DNA from: an uncultured bacterium
GTDB lineage: Bacteria > Desulfobacterota > Desulfovibrionia > Desulfovibrionales > Desulfovibrionaceae
DNA: 62,363 nucleotides
NCBI GenBank assembly: GCA_905214305.1
Contig: CAJMLK010000014.1
Location: 1-62,363 of the forward strand
Direction: 5' to 3'
Below the pieces are notes generated by a model that searched no databases, was not told the origin of the DNA, and was given only the letters and a program-made list of their open reading frames with translations. Shown here piece after piece: positions 24,276-32,288 of this stretch (the first letter of the stretch is position 1; each line of letters opens with the position of its first letter). Position numbers and translations under genes: made by a program.

Positions 24276-24902
24276 CTAGCCTCCAATGGTACGCAGCAGC
24301 CGCCCTTCGGCAGCGCGGCGGCTCTGGTAACCCGCCCACAAGTCGCCATTACACAAACGGCGGGCGGCGTCCGCCCAATCCTGCCGTACAAATGCCGCCC
24401 AGGTGTTTTTGAACTTGGGTATGCTGCCCGGCCCGCGCTGATAGATGATGCTCATAATAGCCGCCTGGGCTTGCCACGGCAGCTGCGCGAAAATTCCGGT
24501 TCCGGCATCGCGGTCATAGCGGGCCTGGGCAATGCCAATGTGATGGCGATGCATGGCTGCATCCAGCTCATCGGCCACGGCCTGGCTGACAAAGAGCGGT
24601 AAACGGTGCAGCACGGCCACAGCAGCAGCCTCGCGCTGACCGAGGTAGGGGCGCAGGCTGTTGACCGTGGCGGAACTGACGCCGATACGGACAAGCGTTG
24701 CGGCGTCGGTCTGCCCGAGGTCAACACCTGTGCCAACGGTTACGCCGCTGACGCCCATGGGCCTGTATCGCTCCGGGTTGGGGCCGCCCTTGTAGTTGGC
24801 GGTTCCCCCGCCTACAAGGTCGCACGGTATGTACCCCTGCGTTTGCTGTTTGCCCTCGACCGTTGCCAAAAAGGCCCGGATGCGGGCGGTTTCAATAGGC
24901 AT
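24276..24902 (-). CDS. Pesticin/T4-type muramidase (endolysin)
   Basis: 208 residues from MPIETARIRAFLATVEGKQQ (ATG 24902, AGGAGG upstream). Glu in the ATVEGK motif, the GVTVGTGVDLGQTDAATL segment and the later QAQAAIMSIIYQRGPG and WADAARRLCNGDLW match pesticin-like lysozymes that cleave peptidoglycan. No signal peptide is seen, so it needs a holin. It follows late element D, matching the Mu lys gene behind Plys. Confidence 0.85.
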   Translation of the reverse strand: MPIETARIRAFLATVEGKQQTQGYIPCDLVGGGTANYKGGPNPERYRPMGVSGVTVGTGVDLGQTDAATLVRIGVSSATVNSLRPYLGQREAAAVAVLHRLPLFVSQAVADELDAAMHRHHIGIAQARYDRDAGTGIFAQLPWQAQAAIMSIIYQRGPGSIPKFKNTWAAFVRQDWADAARRLCNGDLWAGYQSRRAAEGRLLRTIGG

Positions 24903-24930
24903 GACTGCCTCCTGTTGTTTTGCGGGGCGC

Positions 24931-25004
24931 AAAAAGGCAAAGCCCGCACTGCCACAATAGTGGCAGCGCGGGCCAAAGAAAGACTGGCGCACGTCAGCGG
25001 TTGG
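24931..25004 (-). promoter_or_regulatory. Late-promoter-like element, copy D, combined with a terminator hairpin
   Basis: Dyad CTGGCGCACGTCAG at 24984-24997 begins 7 nt after the Mor-like gene. The 14-bp stem (24942-24973) is identical to that of copy B and is followed by TTTGCCTTTTT. The loop hexamer TATTGT (24959-24954) is 24 nt after the dyad. Position between activator gene and lysozyme gene equals Mu Plys. The hairpin would end early/middle transcripts while the loop -10 box could fire a late transcript beginning near 24947. Confidence 0.65.
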
Positions 25005-25511
25005 TCAGGTCAGTAAGCTTGCCTGCTGCTGGGGCAGTGCAGGAACCGGGGGGGCTGGGCGCTTGAGAGTTCGCCAGATTGTGCGCTCTGTAAGCCGGTA
25101 ACGGATGGCCAGGCACGTGACAATTTGCCGCTCGGACAATCCGTCCATTGCCAAGTTTTTGCGGTCTGCGAGCAGAGCTGCATCACGCGCCCGCTGCATT
25201 GCCGGTTTGCAATTGGGAATATACACATCTGTAGCTGCATATTTTTGCGCCAGCGCTTTGGCGGCCGGCTCCCCGATGTGTTTGGCAATGTCTGCCAACA
25301 TCGTGCGGCCCTGCTCGGTTTCACCGTGCGGGATGCGTAGGGTCAAACCACCGTAGTAGTCTACCATCGTGAGCGCGGCAGACAGGCCGATAACGCGGGC
25401 AAGCTCTTGCGCGGACGGCGGCAGCAAGGCAAAGTCCAGCGTTTTAAGACTGGTGGTGCATGCAGCCTGCATAGCCCGCATGGCGTCAAAGTATTCTGCT
25501 GCGGTGGGCAT
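25005..25511 (-). CDS. Mor/C-family transcription activator
   Basis: 168 residues. The C-terminal half follows the Mor pattern: GLTLRIPHGETEQGRTMLAD, IAKHIGEPAAKALAQKYAAT, VYIPNC, then a HTH (LSERQIVTCLAIRYRLTERT). In Mu, Mor and C are dimers that bind dyads near -43 and recruit RNA polymerase to middle and late promoters. Only one such gene is visible here, so it may switch on the late genes directly through the four dyads. Its stop overlaps element D's upstream edge. Confidence 0.88.
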   Translation of the reverse strand: MPTAAEYFDAMRAMQAACTTSLKTLDFALLPPSAQELARVIGLSAALTMVDYYGGLTLRIPHGETEQGRTMLADIAKHIGEPAAKALAQKYAATDVYIPNCKPAMQRARDAALLADRKNLAMDGLSERQIVTCLAIRYRLTERTIWRTLKRPAPPVPALPQQQASLLT

Positions 25512-25837
25512 TAGATAGCCTCCATTTCCCCATGCTCAACAAAACGTTCATAATCGCAAACGGCAATGTTAAGCATGCGAGAGATTGAACTTTCAACAAC
25601 CGCGCCTCTGGATTTTTGCCAGCCCGGCAGCCGTACATTGACGTCGCACCTCACAAGCTGGGCAAGGGCAAGGCGCATATAGCCCTCCCAGCTTTTGCAT
25701 GGCGGCTCTGGATTTTCAGCCGGGTTTTCTACGTGATAGCCCAGCGCCCGGAGTTCGGCGGCGGCAGCGTGAAAGGCAGGATAGTTACATTCAGGCAAGC
25801 CTGACATGGGGCCGGATATGTAGATTGTTTTAGGCAT
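25511..25837 (-). CDS. DUF4406 protein, nucleoside deoxyribosyltransferase-like
   Basis: 108 residues. The N-terminus KTIYISGPMSGLPECNYPAF and the RCDVNVRLPGWQKSRGAVVE segment match the DUF4406 family, related in fold to nucleoside 2-deoxyribosyltransferases. The usual catalytic Glu could be the one in GAVVES. Small proteins of this family are common in phage early regions and their substrate is unknown. It overlaps the following gene by 1 nt and the preceding gene by 8 nt. Confidence 0.8.
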   Translation of the reverse strand: MPKTIYISGPMSGLPECNYPAFHAAAAELRALGYHVENPAENPEPPCKSWEGYMRLALAQLVRCDVNVRLPGWQKSRGAVVESSISRMLNIAVCDYERFVEHGEMEAI

Positions 25838-26375
25838 GACGCGGCCCCTGCCGCCAAGGCGTCACGCTCAATCCCAGCGTTTCACATTTTTCACGGGCGT
25901 TATTCACGTTGTCGTAAGCAAGCACAAGACTAGCTTGAACGCGTTCAAGCCGCAGTTTCGTGTCAGGTGTTCGCCCGGCATGCGAATCGTCATGATCAGC
26001 AATTGCCGATTCTTCTTCGATGCAACCCACCACGAACTCCATGTTTGCCTCATTAAGCTCAAGTAGTGCGCTGACCTGCTCACGGAGCTTCCCGCCCTCG
26101 TCCTCGGCCTTCTCCGCTTTTTCAGTAAGTGCATGATTAGCCGCAGCTACCTTTTCAAGGCCGTCAGACATTTCTGACTGTTTGCTAATTGCGCGGGACA
26201 AAGAGCCTTCAAGCTCATCGACGCGGGCCTCGGCGGCTTCCAGGGCGGTTAGGAGGCGCAAGATAGCTTCTGCTGCAGCCTTGAACTCAATATCCATGCT
26301 TCTGGCCAGTACATATTTAGCGTCTTCCGCAAACATACGCCGCTCTTCCGGCGTGATCGTGTCAGTGTTAGCCAT
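25830..26375 (-). CDS. Coiled-coil early protein of unknown function
   Basis: 181 residues from MANTDTITPEERRMFAEDAK (ATG 26375, with GGAGGGGG upstream). Residues about 35-120 form a long coiled coil rich in Ala, Glu and Lys (AEARVDELEGSLSRAISKQS). The C-terminus (RVQASLVLAYDNVNNAREKC) is helical as well. Position after GemA and before the activator is the semi-essential early region of Mu-like phages, which varies between phages. No family recognised. Confidence 0.7.
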   Translation of the reverse strand: MANTDTITPEERRMFAEDAKYVLARSMDIEFKAAAEAILRLLTALEAAEARVDELEGSLSRAISKQSEMSDGLEKVAAANHALTEKAEKAEDEGGKLREQVSALLELNEANMEFVVGCIEEESAIADHDDSHAGRTPDTKLRLERVQASLVLAYDNVNNAREKCETLGLSVTPWRQGPRHA

Positions 26376-26377
26376 AA

Positions 26378-26803
26378 TTATTCCCCCTCCCGGCCCTGCT
26401 GGCGCACCAGCGCCGCTACGCAAGCTGTGAGTTGCGGGCGGTCAGCAGTGCCAAGCGTGGCGCTATTTTTTGTTTGCCGTTTTATGATTTCTTCCGCGTA
26501 GGACAGGGGGCGCTCAAGGCTTTTACACAGAGCGGCAATCTTTGAGTGCAGCGGGCGCAGGGCTGCGGGTATCGCCGTAGATTGTCCCGCCCTGGGGCGC
26601 GGCTGCCAGCCCTTGTTGCGCATTTCTGCCAGCACGGCCTTGAGCTGCGGCACGCTGCACTTGCCTGCGCTATTACGCCCTGTGACAGATGAAAGCAGGT
26701 TGCGGTATGTGTCCTCGTCAAGGCCCATGTCACCAGCGGCAATATGCACACTGGCAATCAAGCCTTTGCGGTACGCTGCGGCACGGCTGTCTTGCGTCCT
26801 CAT
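26378..26803 (-). CDS. GemA / Mu gp16-like protein
   Basis: 141 residues. The pattern LIASVHIAAGDMGLDEDTYR, then CSVPQLKAVLAEMRNKGWQP and LCKSLERPLSYAEEIIKRQ is that of the gp16/GemA (DUF1018) family. In Mu, GemA affects host gene expression and DNA topology. Overlaps the preceding gene by 4 nt. Confidence 0.87.
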   Translation of the reverse strand: MRTQDSRAAAYRKGLIASVHIAAGDMGLDEDTYRNLLSSVTGRNSAGKCSVPQLKAVLAEMRNKGWQPRPRAGQSTAIPAALRPLHSKIAALCKSLERPLSYAEEIIKRQTKNSATLGTADRPQLTACVAALVRQQGREGE

Positions 26804-27234
26804 GGTTTTGTTCTCCTTATGGGGTGGACGGTCACGTCTTCCACGGGAACAAACAGCCGCGTACCGTCCACGCTGACATTGACCATCCAGCGCCCGGATG
26901 CGTCGAGAATCGGCGCGGAATTCGTCCAGGTACCGATGTACCGGGGCAAACCGTCAACCCACCGGCATACAGATACGCGGCAGGGGTACGGCATGTCCGG
27001 GGCTTCGGGTGTTGCTGCAAAGCCCTCAAGGGCAACCTCGGCAATAAGCCCCGCCAAGGCTTCACGGAAAAAATAGCGGTGCGATCCGTCAGGGGCATCA
27101 AGCCAGCAACGGTTAACACGTATCCGGTAAGCGCCGTCCGGCCCGCCGTGATCTTCGGCGGGCGACAGCTCAAACCGTGTACGCCGCGTGTCAATTCTGA
27201 CACTAAATGAATGTGGAAATTTACGCTTGCCCAC
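26800..27234 (-). CDS. Early protein of unknown function
   Basis: 144 residues from GTG 27234 (GKRKFPHSFSVRIDTRRTRF), just inside the end of the preceding gene; no ATG is available before the domain begins. It is beta-rich with several Arg/Trp residues (RYFFREALAGLIAEVALEGF in the middle). It overlaps GemA by 4 nt. I recognise no family. Confidence 0.65.
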   Translation of the reverse strand: MGKRKFPHSFSVRIDTRRTRFELSPAEDHGGPDGAYRIRVNRCWLDAPDGSHRYFFREALAGLIAEVALEGFAATPEAPDMPYPCRVSVCRWVDGLPRYIGTWTNSAPILDASGRWMVNVSVDGTRLFVPVEDVTVHPIRRTKP

Positions 27235-27430
27235 GTTCCATCCCCCTGGGCGTCTGCTGGCAAGCATCGTTAAGCGCCCGCAGCATGACCTTGATCATTG
27301 CTTGCGTTTTCTCCGGGTCGCGGCGGCCACGATGCACCATGCACACGATGGATTCATCGCTGTTATCGCGGATGTACCAAGCGTTGGCGGCGGTTTTGCG
27401 CAAGGTGAAACGTTGCAGATTCTTGGGCAT
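27221..27430 (-). CDS. Small early protein of unknown function
   Basis: 69 residues starting MPKNLQRFTLRKTAANAWYI. The pattern WYIRDNSDESIVCMVHRGRR followed by a helical end resembles small early phage proteins of AP2-like or single-strand-binding fold, but this is not enough for a call. Overlaps the next gene and follows the previous by 4 nt. Confidence 0.6.
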   Translation of the reverse strand: MPKNLQRFTLRKTAANAWYIRDNSDESIVCMVHRGRRDPEKTQAMIKVMLRALNDACQQTPRGMERGQA

Positions 27431-27434
27431 GGCC

Positions 27435-27701
27435 TTAGTCCTCCTGCCTCATTACGCGGGCTTTAAGGCCGTCAGCAAAGCGGCGCACATCTTCAAGCGC
27501 CGAATCCATATTACCGTTAATCCAGCCACGCCCCTTGGGGATAAGAAAGCTCTTGCCGTCATAGGTATGGGTAGAAAGGACATTGACAGCGTTTTTCACC
27601 GCAGTTTCAGGCCCGGTTATGAGGGGCAGCGCGCCGGACGGGCAACGCGAACCAAACTCAATAAGACCAGAGGCCCAGCAATACGCACATATTTTTCTCA
27701 T
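27435..27701 (-). CDS. Small early protein with Cys cluster
   Basis: 88 residues starting MRKICAYCWASGLIEFGSRC. Three cysteines in the first 20 residues (CxxC...C) could hold zinc. The later part (TYDGKSFLIPKGRGWINGNM) is soluble. It sits in the run of small genes between Gam and GemA. No family recognised. Confidence 0.6.
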   Translation of the reverse strand: MRKICAYCWASGLIEFGSRCPSGALPLITGPETAVKNAVNVLSTHTYDGKSFLIPKGRGWINGNMDSALEDVRRFADGLKARVMRQED

Positions 27702-27775
27702 AGCGTTATCCCTTGGCTGCTCATCAGGCCGGAGCCGCCACGCCCCGACGACCGCCCCGCAGGGCGGTTTCGCTA

Positions 27776-28306
27776 TTAGACTGCCTGCGCGACAGTTTCA
27801 TCATCCGTCGGAATGGATTCCTGGGGGATGTCAATAAAAAAGGTGTCTCTCTGTTGGCGCTTGCACCCCACCAAAGACAAACGCTCGTCAGGCCAAGCCA
27901 GCATACGTTCTTTATTCAACTCTTCTTTCAGACGAATGCCGTCAGTCCGCCCAAGCTCATGGCAGCGGGCTAAGGACATTTCCACAGTCACTCCGCGCTC
28001 TTGGGTGATGGCCGTGGATGCACGGAAGCCTATTTTGCCATGTCCCAAGTCAAGGGTTTTAGCCGAGCGAAACAGCTCTGCTTTATACAGCTTTGCCCAT
28101 ACGGCCACGCCATTTGCAAGCTCTGCGCGGCGAGCGGCAATACTGTTCGCGCGTTGGCGCGCACGGGCTTTGGCTGCGTCTATTTCCGCCTGCATGTCGC
28201 ATTCTATGGCCGCCATCTGGCGATCAAGGGCGGCTATTTCGGCCACAGCCACTGTAGCCTCGCGTTTGTCGGCAATAACAATAGGAGTAGGTTTGAGGCG
28301 TGCCAT
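27776..28306 (-). CDS. gam: Host-nuclease inhibitor Gam
   Basis: 176 residues from MARLKPTPIVIADKREATVA (ATG 28306, AGGAGAATAAC upstream). The long N-terminal coiled region (ALDRQMAAIECDMQAEIDAA) and the segments WAKLYKAELFRSAKTLDLGH and GKIGFRASTAI match Mu Gam, a Ku-like protein that binds DNA ends and blocks exonucleases. Length is normal. Confidence 0.9.
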   Translation of the reverse strand: MARLKPTPIVIADKREATVAVAEIAALDRQMAAIECDMQAEIDAAKARARQRANSIAARRAELANGVAVWAKLYKAELFRSAKTLDLGHGKIGFRASTAITQERGVTVEMSLARCHELGRTDGIRLKEELNKERMLAWPDERLSLVGCKRQQRDTFFIDIPQESIPTDDETVAQAV

Positions 28307-28307
28307 G

Positions 28308-28625
28308 TTATTCTCCTGTATACAGGTTGCATTGTTGGCACTCCCGCCACTGGCGGAGCGCGAAGGGGTTTGAAGTGGGGATAGGTGCGGCGCGACGGGC
28401 AGCGCAGATATCAGCACTGCGAGTGTCGCCGTATACCGGGCAGACGGCCAAGGTCGCCATGATGCGCGCGGCCATGTTGCCCGTGCTGCCCGGATATTTG
28501 CCGTTAAGTAGCAGACTCAAGCTGCTGCGGGCCACGCCCAGGCGGCGGGCAACATCAGTCACGTTTGTGACGGCAACAGCCTGCTCAAGCAGCGTCCGCC
28601 ATTCTGCGGGAGAGCAATCAGACAT
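28308..28625 (-). CDS. HTH regulatory protein
   Basis: 105 residues from MSDCSPAEWRTLLEQAVAVT (ATG 28625). A HTH is visible at NVTDVARRLGVARSSLSLLL, followed by GKYPGSTGNMAARIMATLAV and a cysteine-containing C-terminus (CQQC near the end). The XRE-like pattern suggests a DNA-binding regulator of early genes. Overlaps the preceding gene by 8 nt. Confidence 0.7.
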   Translation of the reverse strand: MSDCSPAEWRTLLEQAVAVTNVTDVARRLGVARSSLSLLLNGKYPGSTGNMAARIMATLAVCPVYGDTRSADICAARRAAPIPTSNPFALRQWRECQQCNLYTGE

Positions 28626-29166
28626 GACTGCCCCCGATATACACGGTTTTGCCCGTGTTACGGTCTGTGACGGTCTTTTCCACACGGTTATACGAGGGGG
28701 CCTTGGGGCCGGTATTGGCGTCTGGCCGCAGAAAATACGCTCCCGTGCGGGCCGTCTTGCCAAGCATGCCCGCGCGCCAGAGTGCGCGGCAGTAGTTCTT
28801 AAGATTGTCCTCTGCGCCGCGCTCGGAGCCATCGCATACAGTGCGCAGCAGATCAGCCACGGTTGCCATGTTTGCCATGCGCAGCACGTTCCACGCCTTC
28901 TGGCGCAGGGTGCGGCCTTCGCTGGTGGCGGCACGGCCAGCCCGCTGGCATGGCAGAAAGCCGCCTACCTGCGTCCATTGCTGCCCGGCTGCCGTCAGGC
29001 CGTGCATGTTGTCTTCTGTGGTGTGGATAAGGCCATAGCTGCGCAGGCAGCGGCACACGGTACACACTCCGTCGCTGGTTACCCCGAGGGCTGCGGCCAG
29101 TTGCCGCGTGTAGCATGCGCCGTGCTCGGCAAGGTGGTGCATCACACGCTCGGACAAAACAGCCAT
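28618..29166 (-). CDS. Winged-helix-like early protein
   Basis: 182 residues. The N-terminal 60 residues (MAVLSERVMHHLAEHGACYT; RQLAAALGVTSDGVCTVCRC; LRSYGLIHTTEDN) have the form of a winged helix with a beta wing. The second half carries a similar motif (RMANMATVADLLRTVCDGSE). It follows MuB by 2 nt. Such proteins are common downstream of A and B in Desulfovibrio-type Mu-like phages; the specific role is unknown. Confidence 0.7.
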   Translation of the reverse strand: MAVLSERVMHHLAEHGACYTRQLAAALGVTSDGVCTVCRCLRSYGLIHTTEDNMHGLTAAGQQWTQVGGFLPCQRAGRAATSEGRTLRQKAWNVLRMANMATVADLLRTVCDGSERGAEDNLKNYCRALWRAGMLGKTARTGAYFLRPDANTGPKAPSYNRVEKTVTDRNTGKTVYIGGSHV

Positions 29167-29168
29167 GA

Positions 29169-29918
29169 CTACGCAACCGCCTTGCGCACAGTTTTGGCCG
29201 TGCGGCTCTGCCAGTCATGCGCCAGTTCCACTCCCGCGAAGTGGGCCACGTCAAGCTTGCCGGTGAGGCCGTTGGCCTTGGCAAGCTGCTCTATACGGGC
29301 CAGTACGTTGAGCACTTCACGCATGCGCCCGGCAGACAGCCGCAACACTTCACCCGCCAGTGCCGGGGTCAACTCGTATTCGCAGAGCTTGGCGCAAGCC
29401 AAGGCCACGTCCGCAGCAGTGCAGGGACCAAACTCAACCACCTGGGCAATACGCGAGGATATTTGCTTGTGACGGCTGATATTGCGCTGTATCTTTTCCA
29501 TACCGATCAGCACCACGGTGACCTCGGCGCGGTCGGAGAAGTCGCGGATTTTCTCCAGTACGCTGGCGGAATCCCGCAAGGTGAACTCGCTCTCATCAAT
29601 GATGATTGGAGACTGACGCTCAATCAGCACCCGCAGGCAACGCTCAAACAGTTGCTGGGCGGTACCGCGTGAGTCCACATTGAGGGCCTTGGCAAGCTCC
29701 ACAAGAAAGTATTTTGGCGTCCAATCCACGTTAGCGCGCAGATACACGGCTCCGGCTTCCTCGGCCCAACGGTAAACAATGTGCGACTTGCCCAAGCCCG
29801 GTTGGCCGTGAACAAGCATCATGCCAGCCTCGGCAGCGCCGCGCGCTTCCACGGCTTTGACCCCAGCCGTAAACCGGGCGTAGTTTTCGGTTTTTACAAA
29901 TCCTTGACGCATTTGCAT
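29169..29918 (-). CDS. MuB-like AAA+ ATPase, transposition target selection
   Basis: 249 residues. Walker A GQPGLGKS at residues 38-45, Walker B IIIDE at about 105-109, sensor-type VVLIGMEKIQ near residue 135 and an arginine-rich segment RHKQISSRI. In Mu, B forms ATP-dependent filaments on DNA, attracts MuA and protects phage DNA from self-insertion. It lacks the N-terminal HTH of Mu B, so it is the shorter form (249 against about 312 residues). Lies 9 nt after the transposase gene. Confidence 0.9.
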   Translation of the reverse strand: MQMRQGFVKTENYARFTAGVKAVEARGAAEAGMMLVHGQPGLGKSHIVYRWAEEAGAVYLRANVDWTPKYFLVELAKALNVDSRGTAQQLFERCLRVLIERQSPIIIDESEFTLRDSASVLEKIRDFSDRAEVTVVLIGMEKIQRNISRHKQISSRIAQVVEFGPCTAADVALACAKLCEYELTPALAGEVLRLSAGRMREVLNVLARIEQLAKANGLTGKLDVAHFAGVELAHDWQSRTAKTVRKAVA

Positions 29919-29927
29919 TCTCCTTTG

Positions 29928-32024
29928 TTAAGCAATGCCTTCCACGTCGAGCAGGTCACGCATGTCTGCGTATTCCTCGCCCTTGCGGTAATTGGTCAGA
30001 AATTCAATGTCTGCCGTTGTCTGCTGCGCGGGGTTGCGCATCAGCCAGCGGTAGCGGTCAAATGTGTTGGCAAAGAGGGGGCGCGCGGCTTGAGCCGTGG
30101 GGGCGTCTGCCTCTATCATTTCCGGGGCCGCCACGGCCTCACAGGCAGCAGACATGTCAATGACTGTGGGTTGTGTGCTGTCGGCCAAGGCGGGGCGCAA
30201 GACGTCGGGAAGGATTATTTCCGCACCGGGGGCCACGCGCTGAAGCTTGGCATCTATGCGTTTGACCTGCGCCTTGGCGCGCTTGTCGCGGGCGTCTTGG
30301 ACGCGGCTTTCCGCAAAGTACGGGCTGGTGTTGCCTTCAAGTGTGGCCTCGCATATCTGCCTGCCGTCGAGCGTCCAGCACCAGATGCGGCTGCTGTCCC
30401 AAATGTCGTAGCGGGCTTCGACGTATTGGCCGTGGTAGTCTTCTAGTTCCGGCGCGTAGTAAAAGCCGTTAAACATCTGTATCCAGCAATTACGACACTT
30501 GCGACGCTCACCGGGCATGAACAGTTCAGCGCCCATGCCGTGCGGCACCAGCACAGGTTCAAAGCCGCGTTGCTCAAATGTGGCCCAAAATTCGTTGGGG
30601 CTGTAATGCACCATGCGGCCCTCCGCATCGCGGTAACGCGGCAACCCACGGTGCGGCGTGGCGTTATATTCCTCCACACGGGCGAGGATGTGCTTTTTGC
30701 ATTCGTCCCAGGTGGGCAGGATGGCGCGTTTACCGTTTTTGAGGGCGGCGCGGCTGGCCTTGAAATTGCGGTGGGCGGCGTCCGTGTCCATAAGCGCCCC
30801 GGTGTAGCTGGCAAGCCCCTGCGCGGCGCGTACCCACAATGTTTTGACGGCGCGCTCCATGAGGCCCTTACCCTGCGGGCGGCCCGGAATGGCATTGCAA
30901 GGCGAGATGCCAAGGCGTTGAAACATGCCAGTGCGGTCATCAAGCAGTAGCTTGTTATAATAGCCGGGGCCGGAGTCGCTATAAAACATAGCTGGTATGC
31001 CCGCCCACAGGCAGGCCATGCGCAGGGCGTCAAGCACGGTCAGCTTGCTTTCAGACAGCGCAATACTGATGCCCACGCAACGGCGGGTTGCCACGTCGAT
31101 GATGGCTGTAATCTCGGGTTTGAAGGGCTGCCCGTGGTCAGGGTGGAGCACCTCGGCGTCAAACGTGGTGCCGTCCGCCGTGTACACGTCACCGGGCCAC
31201 AGTTCTGACGTGTCGCGGCGTTGGTAGGGGCGCAGCTTGAGCAGAGCATTACCTGTGGCGCGGCCAGCTTCACGAGCCGGGGCGCTCATCTTGGCGAGAG
31301 CGCGGCGCACGGCATGTATGGAGGGCGGCGTTTCCCCACGCTTTTTCAGGGCGCGGGCATATTCGTCATAAGCGAGGGCAACAGGAGGATGCTGCGGCTT
31401 CTGATAGTAGGCCAGAAATTCATCAAACCAGACAGGCAACGACTCTTTTCTGCGGAACGCGGGCAACAGCGCAGCTTCGCCGCCCTCGGCGTAATCAGAC
31501 GCCCAACGATACAGGCTGCGGCGTGACAGCGTACCGCCGCGCTTGCAGGCAGTGGCCGTGCTGATAAGCTCTTGCAACACAGTGGCAAGGCTGCCGAGGC
31601 GCGAGGCTGACACAAGGTGCTGCACTGCCTTTTCTTTGCCCACAATGCCGGACAGGCGCTCAATCTCGCGCACAAAGGCAAGCCGGGCCGTGGCTACAGT
31701 GCGCTCACGTTCAGAGGCGCGAGTCCATTCCGGCGACCTGGCCGGGGTTGGCGCAGTGCCAACCGTGCCGCCAACTATGACGGGAGCGTTAGAATTAGGC
31801 GCGCTGGCGGCTGCCGCGCGGGCTTCGCGCAGCATGGCAGAGGCAATTGCATCGCGCGTGGTCGGGGGCATGCTGGAGATTATCCAGAGCTTGCCCCCTG
31901 TACGCCTGGACCGGGACATCCACCCCCAATTTTCAGTCTTTGCACGCTTCTCTATGGCTTGCCGGGTCACCCCGAACAAACAAACAAGCTCTTGCGTTGT
32001 ATATGCCTCTGTTGCCATTGCCAT
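29928..32024 (-). CDS. MuA-type DDE transposase
   Basis: 698 residues. An N-terminal winged HTH (TTQELVCLFGVTRQAIEKRA) precedes the end-binding domains. The catalytic DDE triad is intact: Asp284 (YTADGTTFD), Asp350 (FYSDSGPGYYN) and Glu390 (GKGLMERAVKTLW). The C-terminal region carries the segments that contact MuB. It catalyses strand transfer for integration and replicative transposition. Its size and order (A before B) match Mu. Confidence 0.95.
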   Translation of the reverse strand: MAMATEAYTTQELVCLFGVTRQAIEKRAKTENWGWMSRSRRTGGKLWIISSMPPTTRDAIASAMLREARAAAASAPNSNAPVIVGGTVGTAPTPARSPEWTRASERERTVATARLAFVREIERLSGIVGKEKAVQHLVSASRLGSLATVLQELISTATACKRGGTLSRRSLYRWASDYAEGGEAALLPAFRRKESLPVWFDEFLAYYQKPQHPPVALAYDEYARALKKRGETPPSIHAVRRALAKMSAPAREAGRATGNALLKLRPYQRRDTSELWPGDVYTADGTTFDAEVLHPDHGQPFKPEITAIIDVATRRCVGISIALSESKLTVLDALRMACLWAGIPAMFYSDSGPGYYNKLLLDDRTGMFQRLGISPCNAIPGRPQGKGLMERAVKTLWVRAAQGLASYTGALMDTDAAHRNFKASRAALKNGKRAILPTWDECKKHILARVEEYNATPHRGLPRYRDAEGRMVHYSPNEFWATFEQRGFEPVLVPHGMGAELFMPGERRKCRNCWIQMFNGFYYAPELEDYHGQYVEARYDIWDSSRIWCWTLDGRQICEATLEGNTSPYFAESRVQDARDKRAKAQVKRIDAKLQRVAPGAEIILPDVLRPALADSTQPTVIDMSAACEAVAAPEMIEADAPTAQAARPLFANTFDRYRWLMRNPAQQTTADIEFLTNYRKGEEYADMRDLLDVEGIA

Positions 32025-32033
32025 AGCCTGTTC

Positions 32034-32288
32034 CTACTGCGCCGCCCGGCGTGGGTCGCAAAGCAGGTTTTCCGGCACGCCGTGTTTACGAAACCAATCA
32101 AGTACAACAGGACTATGTATTTCGCCGCTGACCGTACGGGCAACTGCAACGCCAGACACACCAAGCATGCGCCCCAGAGCCGCATAAGATGGTACTGCGT
32201 TAGCATCCATCACTTCCCGCAAGCGCCAGCGGTACTTGCAACGCTTTGCACCAAGTTCAAGGCGCTGTGGGGCCGACACACGGCTCAT
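32034..32288 (-). CDS. Ner-like small DNA-binding protein
   Basis: 84 residues. A HTH lies at ANAVPSYAALGRMLGVSGVA and the rest is basic (SAPQRLELGAKRCKYRWRLR). In Mu, Ner lies between repressor and A and turns down early transcription. Position and size fit, but sequence similarity to Ner itself is not obvious. It follows the upstream gene with a 4-nt overlap and lies 9 nt before MuA. Confidence 0.65.
   Translation of the reverse strand: MSRVSAPQRLELGAKRCKYRWRLREVMDANAVPSYAALGRMLGVSGVAVARTVSGEIHSPVVLDWFRKHGVPENLLCDPRRAAQ

Noticed and set aside
24017..24391. Long 124-codon reading of the holin candidate
   Set aside because: The first 39 codons lie within the lysozyme gene in another frame; ATG 24274 with GGAGG is the better start.
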